A DNA stretch of 64,000 bases from Sva-07 sp963716235 (lineage in GTDB: Bacteria; Actinomycetota; Acidimicrobiia; Acidimicrobiales; Ilumatobacteraceae), in the NCBI GenBank assembly GCA_963716235.1, contig CAVQTE010000031.1, positions 1 through 64,000 of the forward strand, written 5' to 3'. Positions 8,219 to 18,400 of this stretch are shown piece by piece; positions within the stretch are counted from its first letter, which is position 1; the number at the start of each line of letters is the position of its first letter. The translations under genes and the position numbers were made by a program. The notes beneath the pieces were generated by a model that had not been told where the DNA came from, did not search any database, and saw nothing but the letters and a program-made list of their open reading frames with translations.

Positions 8219-8987
8219 TCAGAATGTGCCGACGAAGGCTCCGTCGGGGTTGCCGTTGCTGATCACGCCCGGATAGTCCTCGATCGTGATCGCGAGCGCC
8301 GTGACGGAACCTTCGACGGTGAACGTCTCGACCTCCGGGTGCGGACCGAAGATCCCGAGCGAGATCACCTGGCCATCCTCGACGACGCCCCACAGCTGGT
8401 ACGTCTGGTTGTCGGGCAGCGTCGGGAGGTCGCTGCCGAGCACGAAGCCATGACCGTCCTGGTCGATGACGGCGTCGGCGGAAGCATCGGTGGCGTCCGA
8501 GACCAACGTGGTCGTCAACGAGTCACGATCGGCCAGGGCCAGTTCGACGGCGCCCGACATCGGCTCGTTCGGCGCCTCGGCGGAGTCGGCCAATCCGAAC
8601 GCCACGAACCCGATGACCGCAGCCGCAGCCGCCGTCACGACCCACGGTGCGATTGCCGAGATCCGGCGTCGACGCGGAGCGATCGTCCATCGACAGTACC
8701 TTGGCGAGTTCGGGCCCGGGCGGCGGCGCCTGCTCGGCGATCTCGTCGGCGATGCGACCCCACAGATCGTCGGGAGCATCCATCCCGGTGAACGCAAGCA
8801 TCGTGGCGACCTCACGGTGCGCCTGCACCTCGGCCGCCGCACGCGGGTTGACCTCGAGGTAGTCCTCGACACGCCGACGATCGGCATCATCGAGGGCATC
8901 GAGGGCATAGGCACCGAGGAGCTCGTCGAGCTCGTAGGTGTCACCGGTTGCTCCGGTCATGTCGTCCTGCTCTCCATCCATCATCAT
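8219..8987 (-). CDS. rskA: Anti-sigma-K factor RskA-like, one frameshift
   Basis: A membrane anti-sigma factor predicted to hold the ECF sigma factor encoded just upstream. The N-terminal cytosolic zinc-less anti-sigma domain (YELDELLGAYALDALDDADR) is followed by a single membrane helix (ISAIAPWVVTAAAAAVIGFVAFGLA). The extracytoplasmic RskA domain follows, with the typical LPDNQTYQLWGVVEDG and PEVETFTVEGSVTALAITIE segments. The cytosolic part and the rest lie in different frames. The break is near 8670-8680 in a CG-rich stretch and is probably a sequence error. The start overlaps the sigma stop (ATGA), which enforces paired expression. Confidence 0.85.
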
Positions 8988-9563
8988 TCCGTCCCCACGT
9001 TCACACCGGCGCTCACGAGCTCGACCCGCAGGCGCTTGAGGCCCGAGCGGATGCGACTCTTCACGGTTCCCTCGGGCTCACCGAGCTGAGCGGCGGCCTC
9101 CTTGTACGTCAATCCACCGAAGTACGCCAGCTCGATCGCCTCGCGCTCGCCCGGCTGCAGCGTCTCCATCGCATCACGCACGTGCCCGGCGAGTGCGATG
9201 TCCCACACCTCATGGGCGATGTCGTAGCCGCCATCGGCCTGCTGGCGGGCTTCCTTCTCCTCACGGTTGCGCCGAGACGCATCCGAACGGATCATGTCGA
9301 CGGCACGACCGTGAGTGTGAGCCAGCAGGAAGCTGCGCAGGGTGCCTCGCTCGGGATCGAACCGGTTCGGCTCGTTCCAGAGACGAACGAAGACTTCCTG
9401 CACGACCTCCTCAGCCCGCGGCATGGTCGTTGAGCAGCCGTTTCGCGAGTCCGAATGTGGCGCCGGCGTGGCGACGGTACGCCTCGGCGAGCGCGGCCTG
9501 CTGGTACCGGCCGATCGACACCACGAGCGCGGCGTCGGAAGCATCGGTGTACTCGCGTCTCAC
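8984..9563 (-). CDS. sigK: ECF RNA polymerase sigma factor, SigK-like, one frameshift
   Basis: An extracytoplasmic-function sigma factor. The start is GTG 9563 (VRREYTDASDAALVV), followed by region 2 (AALAEAYRRHAGATF, then AEEVVQEVFVRLW) and region 4 (LQPGEREAIELAYFGGLTY, with GTVKSRIRSGLKRLR as the -35-binding helix). The N-terminal 50 residues are in a different frame from the rest. The break is near 9420 at GCCGCGG, consistent with an indel error. It is coupled to the RskA-like gene. The family responds to redox or envelope stress; the stimulus here is not shown. Confidence 0.87.
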
Positions 9564-9615
9564 ATCGTCTGTACGGTCCAGAGGGTCCTCCCGGATGATG
9601 ATTCGATCAGATTAT

Positions 9616-10821
9616 TCAGCTGCCGAGGGAAACGAACCTCGTGACCGTCTCGACGTGATGGGTGTTCGGGAACAGGTCGAGCACCTCGACACGTTCGGGC
9701 GCGTACCCGGCGGCCGCCATCAGGGTCACGTCACGGGCGAGTGACACGGGATCACAGCTCACGAGGACGAACACCGGCGCCTGTGCCGCCGTGAGCGCGG
9801 CGACTCCCGGTTTCCCGAGCCCCGGGCGGGCTGGATCGGCGACGATCACATCGACGGGCGGGATCGGGCCCGACCCCGTCGGTGGAGTCCAGCCCGTCAC
9901 CTCGGCACGGAGCACCCGTGCTTCGCGTCCGGTGAGGTTGTGCTCGGCGTCGAGACACGCCGACTTCCCCGACTCGATGACCGTGACCTGCTTCGCTCCC
10001 GCCATCGCCGTGACGGCGAACAGCCCGACCCCGCCGTAGGCATCGACGGCGTGTGATGCCGTCGCCAGTTCGGGTGCCGCTGCGGTCACCGCTGCGACGA
10101 GCAGTTCGGCCGCCTGCGCGCCGGATTGGAAGAACGATCCGGCCGACACCCGTAGGTCGTGGCCGGCGATCCGCTCGGTGAGCCAGGCCCGCTCGCCGAT
10201 GTGGACCTCCGACGGCACGCCGCGGATCGCCTTGCGGAACCGCTTGTCCCAGATCGCGGTCACGGCCCCGGTCGCCACCGACGTTCGCAGCGTGAGCTCT
10301 GCGCCCTGGTCGGCCTGGATCACCGAGAGCAAGCGGGAGAGCTTCGATTCGGCGATCGGACAACTCGTGATCGGCACGACCTCGGTGGTGCCCTGCTCGC
10401 GGAACCCCAGCGCACCGCCGGTTCCGCCGACGACCCGGATCGTGGTGCGGTATCCGAACGGTGTGACCGCCGATCCCTGCACGACGATCGTGTCGACCAG
10501 GTCGGCGTCGACTCGGCCGATCCGGCGCAGCGACTCGCGCACGATCTCCACCTTGGCGTCGAACTGCGCCTCCGGCCGGAGATGCATCCAGTCGCATCCT
10601 CCGCACCCTGCCCGCCGGTGTGAACACGATGGGGAGTCACGCAGCGGCGACTTCTCGACGATCCTCACGATGCGGCCCCGGGCAAAGTCCTTCTTCGAGG
10701 ACTCGACCTCGACCTCGACGACTTCGCCGGGCAGCGCCCCGTCGATGAAGACGACCCGTCCGTCGTCGTCGCGGGCCATCGCGTCGCCACCCGCGACGAG
10801 TCGATCGGGGGTCAGCAGCAT
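9616..10821 (-). CDS. 23S rRNA (uracil-C5)-methyltransferase, RlmD/TrmA-like
   Basis: A 401-residue SAM-dependent RNA m5U methyltransferase. Residues 1-55 form a TRAM-like OB domain (LPGEVVEVEVESSKKDFARG). An iron-sulfur motif follows (CSHRRAGCGGCDW with a later C in ITSCPIAESK). The Rossmann part contains VDAYGGVGLFAV for SAM, VIVADPARPGLGKPG, and the catalytic cysteine region LVSCDPVSLARD. The start is ATG 10821 (MLLTPDRLVAGGDAMA). It is divergent from the 69-residue gene at 10883. Which uracil it modifies (RlmD, RlmC or TrmA position) cannot be told from sequence alone. Confidence 0.88.
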   Translation of the reverse strand: MLLTPDRLVAGGDAMARDDDGRVVFIDGALPGEVVEVEVESSKKDFARGRIVRIVEKSPLRDSPSCSHRRAGCGGCDWMHLRPEAQFDAKVEIVRESLRRIGRVDADLVDTIVVQGSAVTPFGYRTTIRVVGGTGGALGFREQGTTEVVPITSCPIAESKLSRLLSVIQADQGAELTLRTSVATGAVTAIWDKRFRKAIRGVPSEVHIGERAWLTERIAGHDLRVSAGSFFQSGAQAAELLVAAVTAAAPELATASHAVDAYGGVGLFAVTAMAGAKQVTVIESGKSACLDAEHNLTGREARVLRAEVTGWTPPTGSGPIPPVDVIVADPARPGLGKPGVAALTAAQAPVFVLVSCDPVSLARDVTLMAAAGYAPERVEVLDLFPNTHHVETVTRFVSLGS

Positions 10822-10882
10822 CCCGCCAGCGTACGCCGCCCGACGCGCGGCCGAGCCAGGCGCCCGCGCGAGACTGGATCTC

Positions 10883-11092
10883 GTGAGCCACGACGACACC
10901 TGGTACTGGGATCTCGACCGCAAGGTCGCCGTGCCCGCCTCCGAGCGAGGCCCGGCGGATCACCTCCTCGGTCCGTACCCCTCACGCGCTGAGGCCGAGA
11001 ACTGGAAAGCGAAGGCCGAGCAGCGCAACGAAGGCTGGGACCAGGCCGACGACGCCTGGCGTGAAGGCACCAAGTCCGACCCCGACGCCTGA
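10883..11092 (+). CDS. Small conserved actinobacterial protein
   Basis: A 69-residue soluble protein starting at GTG 10883 (VSHDDTWYWDLDRKVAV). The pattern, aromatic-rich strands followed by HLLGPYPSRAEAENWKAK and an acidic, Trp-containing tail, matches small actinobacterial proteins of unknown function that I recall with the same GPY-P-x-R-x-E-A-x-x-W core. No catalytic residues stand out. It is divergent from the RNA methyltransferase with only 61 bp between starts. Confidence 0.7.
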   Translation: MSHDDTWYWDLDRKVAVPASERGPADHLLGPYPSRAEAENWKAKAEQRNEGWDQADDAWREGTKSDPDA

Positions 11093-11113
11093 CCTCATCG
11101 TTGTGAGCATCGT

Positions 11114-11152
11114 TGTGAGCGATGTGCGCAACAGCCGCGTCCATCGCTCACA
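11114..11152. repeat. Inverted repeat upstream of rpe
   Basis: Perfect 11-bp arms TGTGAGCGATG and CATCGCTCACA enclose 17 nt. The element is preceded by a tandem duplication of CATCGTTGTGAG (about 11097-11118). It sits 39 bp before the rpe start and just after the previous gene, so it could be a terminator or an operator controlling rpe. Confidence 0.6.
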
Positions 11153-11190
11153 GCTACGGATACTGGGTCACGGGAGTAGGTTGCTGCACG

Positions 11191-11877
11191 ATGAGCCGAC
11201 CGATCCAGATCGCCCCGTCCGTGCTGCCCGCCGACTTCTCCCGGCTCGGCGAGGAGGTCGCCGCGCTCGAGGCGGCCGGGGTCGACCTCATCCAGTGGGA
11301 CGTGATGGACGGCCAGTTCGTCCCCAATCTCACGTTCGGTCCCGACGTGATCGCGTCCGCCCGGCCCCATACGTCGCTGCCCTTCGAGGCCCACCTCATG
11401 GTGTACACGCCCGACGTGATGGCCAAGCAGTACATCGACGCCGGCTGCTCACGCCTGATCGTCCACGCCGAAGCGTGCACCCACATGCACCGCACGCTCG
11501 CCAACATCAACGACCTCGGCGCCAACGCGGCGGTCGCCCTCAACCCCGCGACGCCGGCCTCGGCGATCGCCCATGTACTCGACCTCGTCGACCTCGTGCT
11601 CGTGATGACCGTGAACCCCGGCTTCGGCGGCCAGGCCTACATCGCCACCATGGAACCGAAGGTCGCAGAGATCCGAGCGATGATCGACGCTGCGGGGCTC
11701 GCCGACACCGTGGACCTGGAAGTCGACGGTGGCATCGGGCCATCCACGATCGCCGGGGCTGCGGCGGCCGGCGCCAACGTCCTCATCGCCGGCAGCGCGC
11801 TCTACAAGGACCCAGACGGCCTGACCCACGCCGTCGCCGACCTACGCGCACGAGCCGAAGCTGCTCGCCCCACCTGA
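11191..11877 (+). CDS. rpe: Ribulose-phosphate 3-epimerase
   Basis: A 228-residue TIM-barrel enzyme interconverting ribulose 5-phosphate and xylulose 5-phosphate in the pentose phosphate pathway. IAPSVLPADFSRLGEEV carries the catalytic and substrate-binding start, and WDVMDGQFVPNLTFGP is the metal and catalytic Asp motif. HLMVYTPD, VMTVNPGFGGQ and LEVDGGIGPSTI (second catalytic Asp, phosphate site) are all present. The ATG at 11191 fits the usual length. A Rho-independent-type hairpin overlaps its stop codon. Confidence 0.96.
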   Translation: MSRPIQIAPSVLPADFSRLGEEVAALEAAGVDLIQWDVMDGQFVPNLTFGPDVIASARPHTSLPFEAHLMVYTPDVMAKQYIDAGCSRLIVHAEACTHMHRTLANINDLGANAAVALNPATPASAIAHVLDLVDLVLVMTVNPGFGGQAYIATMEPKVAEIRAMIDAAGLADTVDLEVDGGIGPSTIAGAAAAGANVLIAGSALYKDPDGLTHAVADLRARAEAARPT

Positions 11878-11895
11878 CCCCGGTCTTTCGGGGTC
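11876..11895. terminator. Hairpin between convergent rpe and GNAT
   Basis: GACCCCG pairs with CGGGGTC around a 6-nt loop, beginning inside the rpe TGA. A second overlapping arm pair (CTGACC and GGTCAG) extends to about 11917. It lies between convergent genes and lacks a clear T-run; probably bidirectional. Confidence 0.55.
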
Positions 11896-11912
11896 GGGTC
11901 CGGAAAGGCCGG

Positions 11913-12482
11913 TCAGGCGGGACGGTACATGCCCCACATGTGCGGGCCGGCGGGGACGTCCCACTCGGAGCGCACCTCGAATCCGCGCCCGCGGTAGTAG
12001 GCGACGTTCTCGATCGTTTCGGTCGCGAGGTAGCACGGCAAACGCTCGGCGTCGGCACGCTCGAACGTCGGCTTCATCAACCGTTCACCCACACCCTGGC
12101 GTTGCCAGTCGGGGTGCGTCGCCAGCACCTGCAGGTACCAGTGGGGCTCATCGGGCGTGTGCTCGGCCATGACCGCACCGAGGATCTCGAACCGCTCCAG
12201 ACGATCAGCGGGCGGCAGTTCCGCAAGCGGGTCGAGACCGAAGTCGGCCTCGGGACGGCCCGGCGGGATCCAGATGGCCACGCCGGCGGCGTCGTCGGTG
12301 CACCACACCTCACCGAGCGCCACCCAGCCGGCGAAGGCCGATCGGAACACGGCACCGTCGGATGCCAGGAACACCTCGTCCTCGGGATACAGCCATCGCA
12401 TCACCGGATCGTCGACGAAGGCCCGCATCGCCGTGACGCGCAGCGAGCGAAGGTCGTCGGACGTGGCTCGGCGAACGATCAT
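11913..12482 (-). CDS. GNAT family N-acetyltransferase
   Basis: A 189-residue acetyltransferase. MIVRRATSDDLRSLRVTAMRAF is a typical GNAT N-terminus. LQVLATHPDWQRQGVGERLM holds the Q/R-x-x-G-x-G/A acetyl-CoA pyrophosphate loop, and CYLATETIENVAYYRGRGF is motif B. The pattern resembles the actinobacterial branch annotated as puromycin-type or generic N-acetyltransferases; the substrate is unknown. It is divergent from the AddB-like gene, with 49 bp between starts. Confidence 0.85.
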   Translation of the reverse strand: MIVRRATSDDLRSLRVTAMRAFVDDPVMRWLYPEDEVFLASDGAVFRSAFAGWVALGEVWCTDDAAGVAIWIPPGRPEADFGLDPLAELPPADRLERFEILGAVMAEHTPDEPHWYLQVLATHPDWQRQGVGERLMKPTFERADAERLPCYLATETIENVAYYRGRGFEVRSEWDVPAGPHMWGMYRPA

Positions 12483-12531
12483 CCCCAGATCGTAGACAAC
12501 TACGTGACACCCCTTCTCTACGATCTTCCCC

Positions 12532-15495
12532 GTGACGATCTCGGCGACCCTGGTCGCGCCATCCGCAGCACTCGGGGCGTTGGCGGCCCTCATCGCCGAG
12601 GCGAAGGGTGCCGACGCGCTCACACCGGTGACCGTTGCGGTGCCCACCAACACCTGCGGTGTGATGACGCGGCGCGCGCTCGGACGCGCCGGCGGGATCG
12701 TGGGCGTCGACATGGTCACCCTCAACCGGCTCGCCGAGCTGATCGCCGGCCCTGAACTCGCCGCCGGCGGACGTTCGCCGATGTCGACACCGGTCGTCGA
12801 CCTCGCCATCGGTGCAGTGATGGCCGACGACCCCGGCCAGTTCGGGCCCGTGGCCACTCATCCGTCCACCGTGGTCGCGCTCCGCGAGGTGCACAACGAA
12901 TTGCGGCTGGCGGGGCCGGCAGCCCGCGATCGGCTCGGTGCCGAATCGGCCAGGGGTCGACAGGTCCTGCGCGTCAGCAACGCTGTCGTCGAACGGCTCG
13001 AAGCGGCGTGGTACGACGAAGCCGACTTGTACGCGGTGGCAACCGAAGCCGTGCGACGGGCCGCTCCCGACGGGTTGCGCAGCCTCGTGCTCCACCTGCC
13101 CCAGGAGTTGTCGGGCCTCGCCCTCGACTTCGTCCGTGCGCTGGGCGAGGTCATCGACGTACGACTCGTCCTGCAGATCACCGGCGACGAGTCGGCCGAC
13201 GCCGACAGCCGCACGATCGTCGAGGCCCTCGGCCTGAATCACGCTGCTCCCGAGGTGACGATGATTCCGCCACCGGCAACGATCATCTCCACCACCGACG
13301 CCGACGACGAAGTACGCACCGCCGTCCGTGCCGTCCTCGACGCCGCTCGCGCCGGCACGCCGTTCGAGCGAATCGCCGTGTTGTGGCCCGCCCAGCGTCC
13401 CTACGCCCGGCTCGTCGAACACCACCTGAGCAACGCCGACATTCCCTGGAACGGTCGGCCAGGTACCACTGTCACCGAACGCCTCGCCCCCCGGCTGATC
13501 CTCGACCTGCTCGACGTCGACCGGCGCGGTCTGCGGCGCCGCAACCTCTTCGACCTCCTGGCCGACGTGCCGGCTCGCGACGCCGACGGCAACTTCCTGC
13601 CCACCGCGAGTTGGGAGCGCGTCAGCCGCGAGGCAGGCGTCTCGCGTGACGACGACTGGGGCCCGCGCCTCGGGTCGATCTCCGGACACGAACGTTGGGC
13701 AGCGCCGGCAGCATCGCTGCGTACGTTCGTCACCGACCTGCGTTACGAGTTGGGTCATCCCGCCTCGAAGCGGTCGTGGTCCGAATGGTCGCAGTGGTGC
13801 AACGAGCAGATCGAGCGTTGGCTCGGGCGTCACACCATCGAACGGCTCCCCGAGGCCGAGTATCGAGCCTGGGAGTCGCTCACCACCGCACTCGATCGCC
13901 TTGGCCACCTCGACCCCGTGGGTGAGCCGGTGACACGCCATCAGTACCGCTCCACGCTCGAAGCCGAACTCGATGCCAGCCCAGCCCGCGAGGGGCGCGT
14001 CGGTCACGGTGTCACGGTCGGGCCGCTCGCCGGCGCGGTCGGGCTCGACGTCGACGTGGTCGTCATCGTCGGCGCTGCCGAGGGCATGCTGCCACCCACC
14101 CCGAGGAGCGACCCGTTGCTGTCCGATGCCGACCGTGCGCTGGCCGGGCTCTCTACCGCCGATGCCCGTGCCGCCCGGCTGCATCGCCTGCTGCTCGCCA
14201 CGATGGCCACCAGTTCGGTCACGCTCATCCACCCCCGGGGCGACCTCCGCTCCACCTCACAACTCCTGGCATCCCGATGGATCGGTCGCTGGATCGACGA
14301 GATCGGTGTCACCGCCGTCGCCTCCCATCACGCCGGGCTCGAGACCACCGAGTTCCCGGCGAACCCCGCCGAACACCGGCTGCGCGGTCGCTACCAACAC
14401 GTCCGTTCCGGCCGTGCGCTCGAAAACGCCGACAGCGAGACACCCGACGATGTGCTCCGGCGTGGGCTCACCTGCATGAGCGAGCGCCGCACCCACGAGT
14501 TGACCGCGTACGACGGCGACCTGAGCACCGTCGTGGTGCCGCGGCTCGATGGACCGGTGTCGCCCAGCCGACTCGAATCGTGGGTCGCCTGCCCGCACGC
14601 CTACTTCGCCCACTACCTGCTCGAGGTCGACCCCATCGACGAGCCCGACGACGAGATCAGCATCACCGCCCGCGATCGAGGTTCGGCCCACCACAACGCA
14701 CTCGACCTGTTCCACCGCGCCGTCATCGACGGCTCGTTGCCCCAGCCGACCACCAGCGGGTGGACCGACGAACACCGCGCTGCCCTGAGTGCGGCATTCG
14801 ACGAGGTGTGCGAGCGCACGCAGCGCCGCGGGCGTACCGGGCGGCCGGCGTTCTGGGCCGACGAGCGCGATCGGATGCGCGCCGACCTGCTCGCGTGGCT
14901 GGATCACGACAGCGATCTCGTCCGCCGGCGCGGTTCGACCGTGCTCGCCTCGGAGATGCGCTTCGGTGGCGACGACGCGGTCGTCATCCGTCTGCCGGAC
15001 GGCCGGGGCATCGCGTTGCAGGGGTCGGTCGACCGCATCGACCGCACCCGTGACGGCGCGCTCGTGGTCACCGATCACAAGACCGGCGGCAAAGCCAAGT
15101 TCAAGGATCTGTCGGCCGACGATCCGACCGCCGGAGGCACGCTGTTCCAGCTGCCGAGCTATGCCGCAGCTGCCCGCTCCCGGTTCGGCAGCGATGACAC
15201 GATCGTGCACGCCGAGTACGGGCTCATGGGCAAGGGCAAGTACGAGCGGCCCGGCTACGTGATCACCGCCGAGGTCGACGAGCGGGTTCGCTCCGCACTG
15301 GCTGCAGTGGTCGCCGGCATCGAAACGGGATACTTCCCGAATCGGCCCGAGCGCCCCGGATTCCGCTTCTACATCTCCTGCGAATACTGCGAACCCGACC
15401 ATCTCGGCACGGCCGAGCGATGGGCCGAGTGGGATCGCAAGCAGCACGATCCTCGCCTCGCACCCTGGTTCGGCCCGATCGGCGACGACACGTGA
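12532..15495 (+). CDS. AddB-like subunit, PD-(D/E)XK nuclease family
   Basis: A 987-residue partner of the following helicase in double-strand-break resection. The N-terminal two thirds is UvrD-like but lacks a usable Walker A, as in AddB. The nuclease domain spans about residues 680-960: SWVACPHAYFAHYLL (first cysteine), RGSAHHNALDLFH, GSVDRIDRTRDGALVVTDHK (the D and D-x-K catalytic strand), then CEYCEPDH. Only three of the four cysteines expected for an AddB-type 4Fe-4S clamp are visible. The start is GTG 12532, and the stop overlaps the next start (GTGA). AdnA-type assignment is an alternative. Confidence 0.85.
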   Translation: MTISATLVAPSAALGALAALIAEAKGADALTPVTVAVPTNTCGVMTRRALGRAGGIVGVDMVTLNRLAELIAGPELAAGGRSPMSTPVVDLAIGAVMADDPGQFGPVATHPSTVVALREVHNELRLAGPAARDRLGAESARGRQVLRVSNAVVERLEAAWYDEADLYAVATEAVRRAAPDGLRSLVLHLPQELSGLALDFVRALGEVIDVRLVLQITGDESADADSRTIVEALGLNHAAPEVTMIPPPATIISTTDADDEVRTAVRAVLDAARAGTPFERIAVLWPAQRPYARLVEHHLSNADIPWNGRPGTTVTERLAPRLILDLLDVDRRGLRRRNLFDLLADVPARDADGNFLPTASWERVSREAGVSRDDDWGPRLGSISGHERWAAPAASLRTFVTDLRYELGHPASKRSWSEWSQWCNEQIERWLGRHTIERLPEAEYRAWESLTTALDRLGHLDPVGEPVTRHQYRSTLEAELDASPAREGRVGHGVTVGPLAGAVGLDVDVVVIVGAAEGMLPPTPRSDPLLSDADRALAGLSTADARAARLHRLLLATMATSSVTLIHPRGDLRSTSQLLASRWIGRWIDEIGVTAVASHHAGLETTEFPANPAEHRLRGRYQHVRSGRALENADSETPDDVLRRGLTCMSERRTHELTAYDGDLSTVVVPRLDGPVSPSRLESWVACPHAYFAHYLLEVDPIDEPDDEISITARDRGSAHHNALDLFHRAVIDGSLPQPTTSGWTDEHRAALSAAFDEVCERTQRRGRTGRPAFWADERDRMRADLLAWLDHDSDLVRRRGSTVLASEMRFGGDDAVVIRLPDGRGIALQGSVDRIDRTRDGALVVTDHKTGGKAKFKDLSADDPTAGGTLFQLPSYAAAARSRFGSDDTIVHAEYGLMGKGKYERPGYVITAEVDERVRSALAAVVAGIETGYFPNRPERPGFRFYISCEYCEPDHLGTAERWAEWDRKQHDPRLAPWFGPIGDDT

Positions 15496-18400
15496 GCGGC
15501 TCCGACGGATCCATCTCCCCGGCGCCACCGCCCGATGAGGCATCGCGCGTCCGCATCCGTACCGATCTCGACACCACCCTGTTCGTCGAGGCGGGCGCCG
15601 GCGCCGGTAAGACGAGTTCGCTCGTCGCACGAATTGTCAGCCTCGTGCGCGCCGGGGTACCGATCACCGGCATCGCCGCGATCACGTTCACCGAGAAGGC
15701 CGCCGCCGAGTTGCGCAGCCGTACCCGGCTCAGCCTCGAACACGACCCGACTCCGCAAGCCCGCGCGGCCCTCGACCGACTCGATCATGCGCCGATCGGC
15801 ACGCTGCACTCGTTCGCCCGCCGGATGCTGTTCGACTTCCCGATCGATGCCGGCCTTCCACCGGGGTTCTCCGTCCTCGACGAACTCGAGAGCGGACTCG
15901 CATTCGAGGAGCGATGGGACGATCTCCTCGACCGCCTGCTCGACGAACCCGATCCTCCCGGCGGCATGATCGACGGCGGGCGTGCATTCGTCGAACTCTG
16001 CGAGTTCGACGGCTTCGGCATCAGCAAGGGCGCCCGTCGCATGGCCGACGACTTCCGGGCCAATTGGGATCTGGTCGACGACCGCGTCGACCTGGCCGAC
16101 CCGGGGCCGCTGCAGCTCGACATCGCCCCGTTGCTCGCGCTCGGCGCCGCGATCGGCTCCACACCGGTGCCACCCGACGACACACAGGCCGAGACAACCC
16201 GCGACATCGCCGCCCTCATCGACGATCTCGCGTCGACCGACAGCCTACGAACCCGGCTGGAGCTGATCGTCGAACTCGATCGCCGCTTCGGGCACTGGGG
16301 TGACGGAAGGCGGTGGCCCGGAGCGAAGGGGAAGTGGACGAAGGCGTTCGGGGCCGGCGGCGCGTCCGATCTCGAAGCCCTGCAGGGCCTCGAGATCGAA
16401 CTCGGAAGGGTCGCGCGCGAACTCCTCGAAGCCGTCCGGCGGCACCGTCGACTCCTGCTCGGCGCGGTGATCGGCCGATTCGTCCTCGATGCCGCAGCGC
16501 GACGCACCGAGGCAGGTCTACTCGAGTTCCACGACCTGCTCGTTCTCGCTCGGCGCCTGTTGACCGACCGGCCGCACCTCCGTCGGCTCCTTCACGAGCG
16601 ATACCAGCGGGTGCTCCTCGACGAGTTCCAGGACACCGACCCGATCCAACTCGAGATCGCCGTCCGTCTCACCGCCGACCCCGACGATGCCGACCAGGCC
16701 ACAACCGATGGCGCCGGCGCGCCGGCCTGGCGACGGCTCCAACCGATCCCCGGCCGTCTGTTCATCGTGGGCGATCCCAAGCAGTCGATCTACCGGTTCC
16801 GTCGCGCCGACATCGCCCAATACCTCCGCGCCGGCGACCAGGTCGGCGCCGACCGCGTCACACTCTCGGCCAATTTCCGCTCGACGCAGGCCGTGATCGA
16901 CTTCGCCAACGACGTCTTCGGCCGGCTCATCGTGTTCGAGGCCGATGCCCAGCCGGCGTTCCAACCGCTCGACGCGTGTCGCACTGCAGTCGCCCTCGGT
17001 CACGGCACGGTGTCCGTGCTCGGAGCCGATCGTCACGACGACCTCACTCCGAACAGCCGCAACGGCGATCTGGGCGCCGCCGATGCCTTGCGGCTCCGCG
17101 AAGCGGCTGACGTCGCCGCCGCGGTGTCGACCGCACTCGCCGAGGGGTGGCCCGTCCACGACGACGCACTCGGGGCGTTGCGTCCGTGTCGCCCCGGCGA
17201 CATCTGCATCCTGCTCCCCACCCGCATCTCGTTGCCGGCACTCGAAACCGAACTGCGCAGCGCGCAACTGTCCTACCGGGCGGAGAACTCGTCGGTCGTA
17301 TACGCCACCGCCGAGATCCGCCACGTGATGATGGTGCTGCGCGCTGCCGACGACCCGACCGACGAACTGACGATGGTCGAAGCACTGCGCAGCCCGCTCT
17401 ACGGGTGCAGCGACGTGGAACTCTGGGAATGGAAGCGCCAGGGCGGCTCGTGGAACCCGTGGGCGTCGGCCCCCGCGGGGCTCGACGCCCACCCGGTCGC
17501 CGCCTCCATCGCGCACGTGCGCTCGGTCGCCGAGCGCATCGGTTGGGCGTCGCCCGCGGATCTGCTCGCGTCGATCGTCGACGACCGACGGGTGCTCGAT
17601 CTCGCGCTGGCGGGCCCGGACGGACGCGACGTCTGGCGACGGGTTCGCTACGTGATCGAGCAGGCACGCGCCTGGGCCGACGCCGGAGGCCACGGCGTGC
17701 GCCGCTACCTGCAATGGGCGAAGTTGCAGGCTTCCGAGAGTCGCGTGGCCGACACGATCCTGCCCGAGAACGACCACGACGCAGTGCGGGTGATGACGAT
17801 CCACGCAGCCAAGGGCCTGGAGTTCCCGATCACGATCGTTGCCGGCCTCACCACCCGTCCGCGTCGGGCCACGACCAACGGCGTCGTGTGGGCGAACGAC
17901 ACGTGGATGCTCACCGGCCGGGGCGACGACGGCGTGTTCGACGCGCATCAGCCGATCGACGAGCAGATGGGCGACGCCGAGCGGCGAAGGCTGCTCTACG
18001 TTGCCTGCACCCGCGCGTCCGACCACCTCGTCGTGTCACTCCACCGGGGCGCTCCGACCAAGGCCAACGAGCACTACGACGACTGGGGCCCACTGACATC
18101 GGCCGAGTTGTTGTTCGCAGCCGGGGCCGACGACCCGAGCTCCGGCGCGCGGGCGACTGCGTTCGCACCCGCACCATTCGTGTCGGCAGCGCCCACCTCC
18201 GTCGATCTCGAATGGAGTGATCCCGCGATCTGGGCGGCCGAGCGCAACACCGTCCTGCGGCGCGCATCACGACGTACCGGTATCGCCGCCACGCGATTGT
18301 CGGAGGAGTTGGCGACAATCGGCGACCGTGACGCCGTCGACGATCCGGGGCTCGACAAGCGACCGGTCAACGTCGAGACCCCACCGTGGCAGCGAGGCCG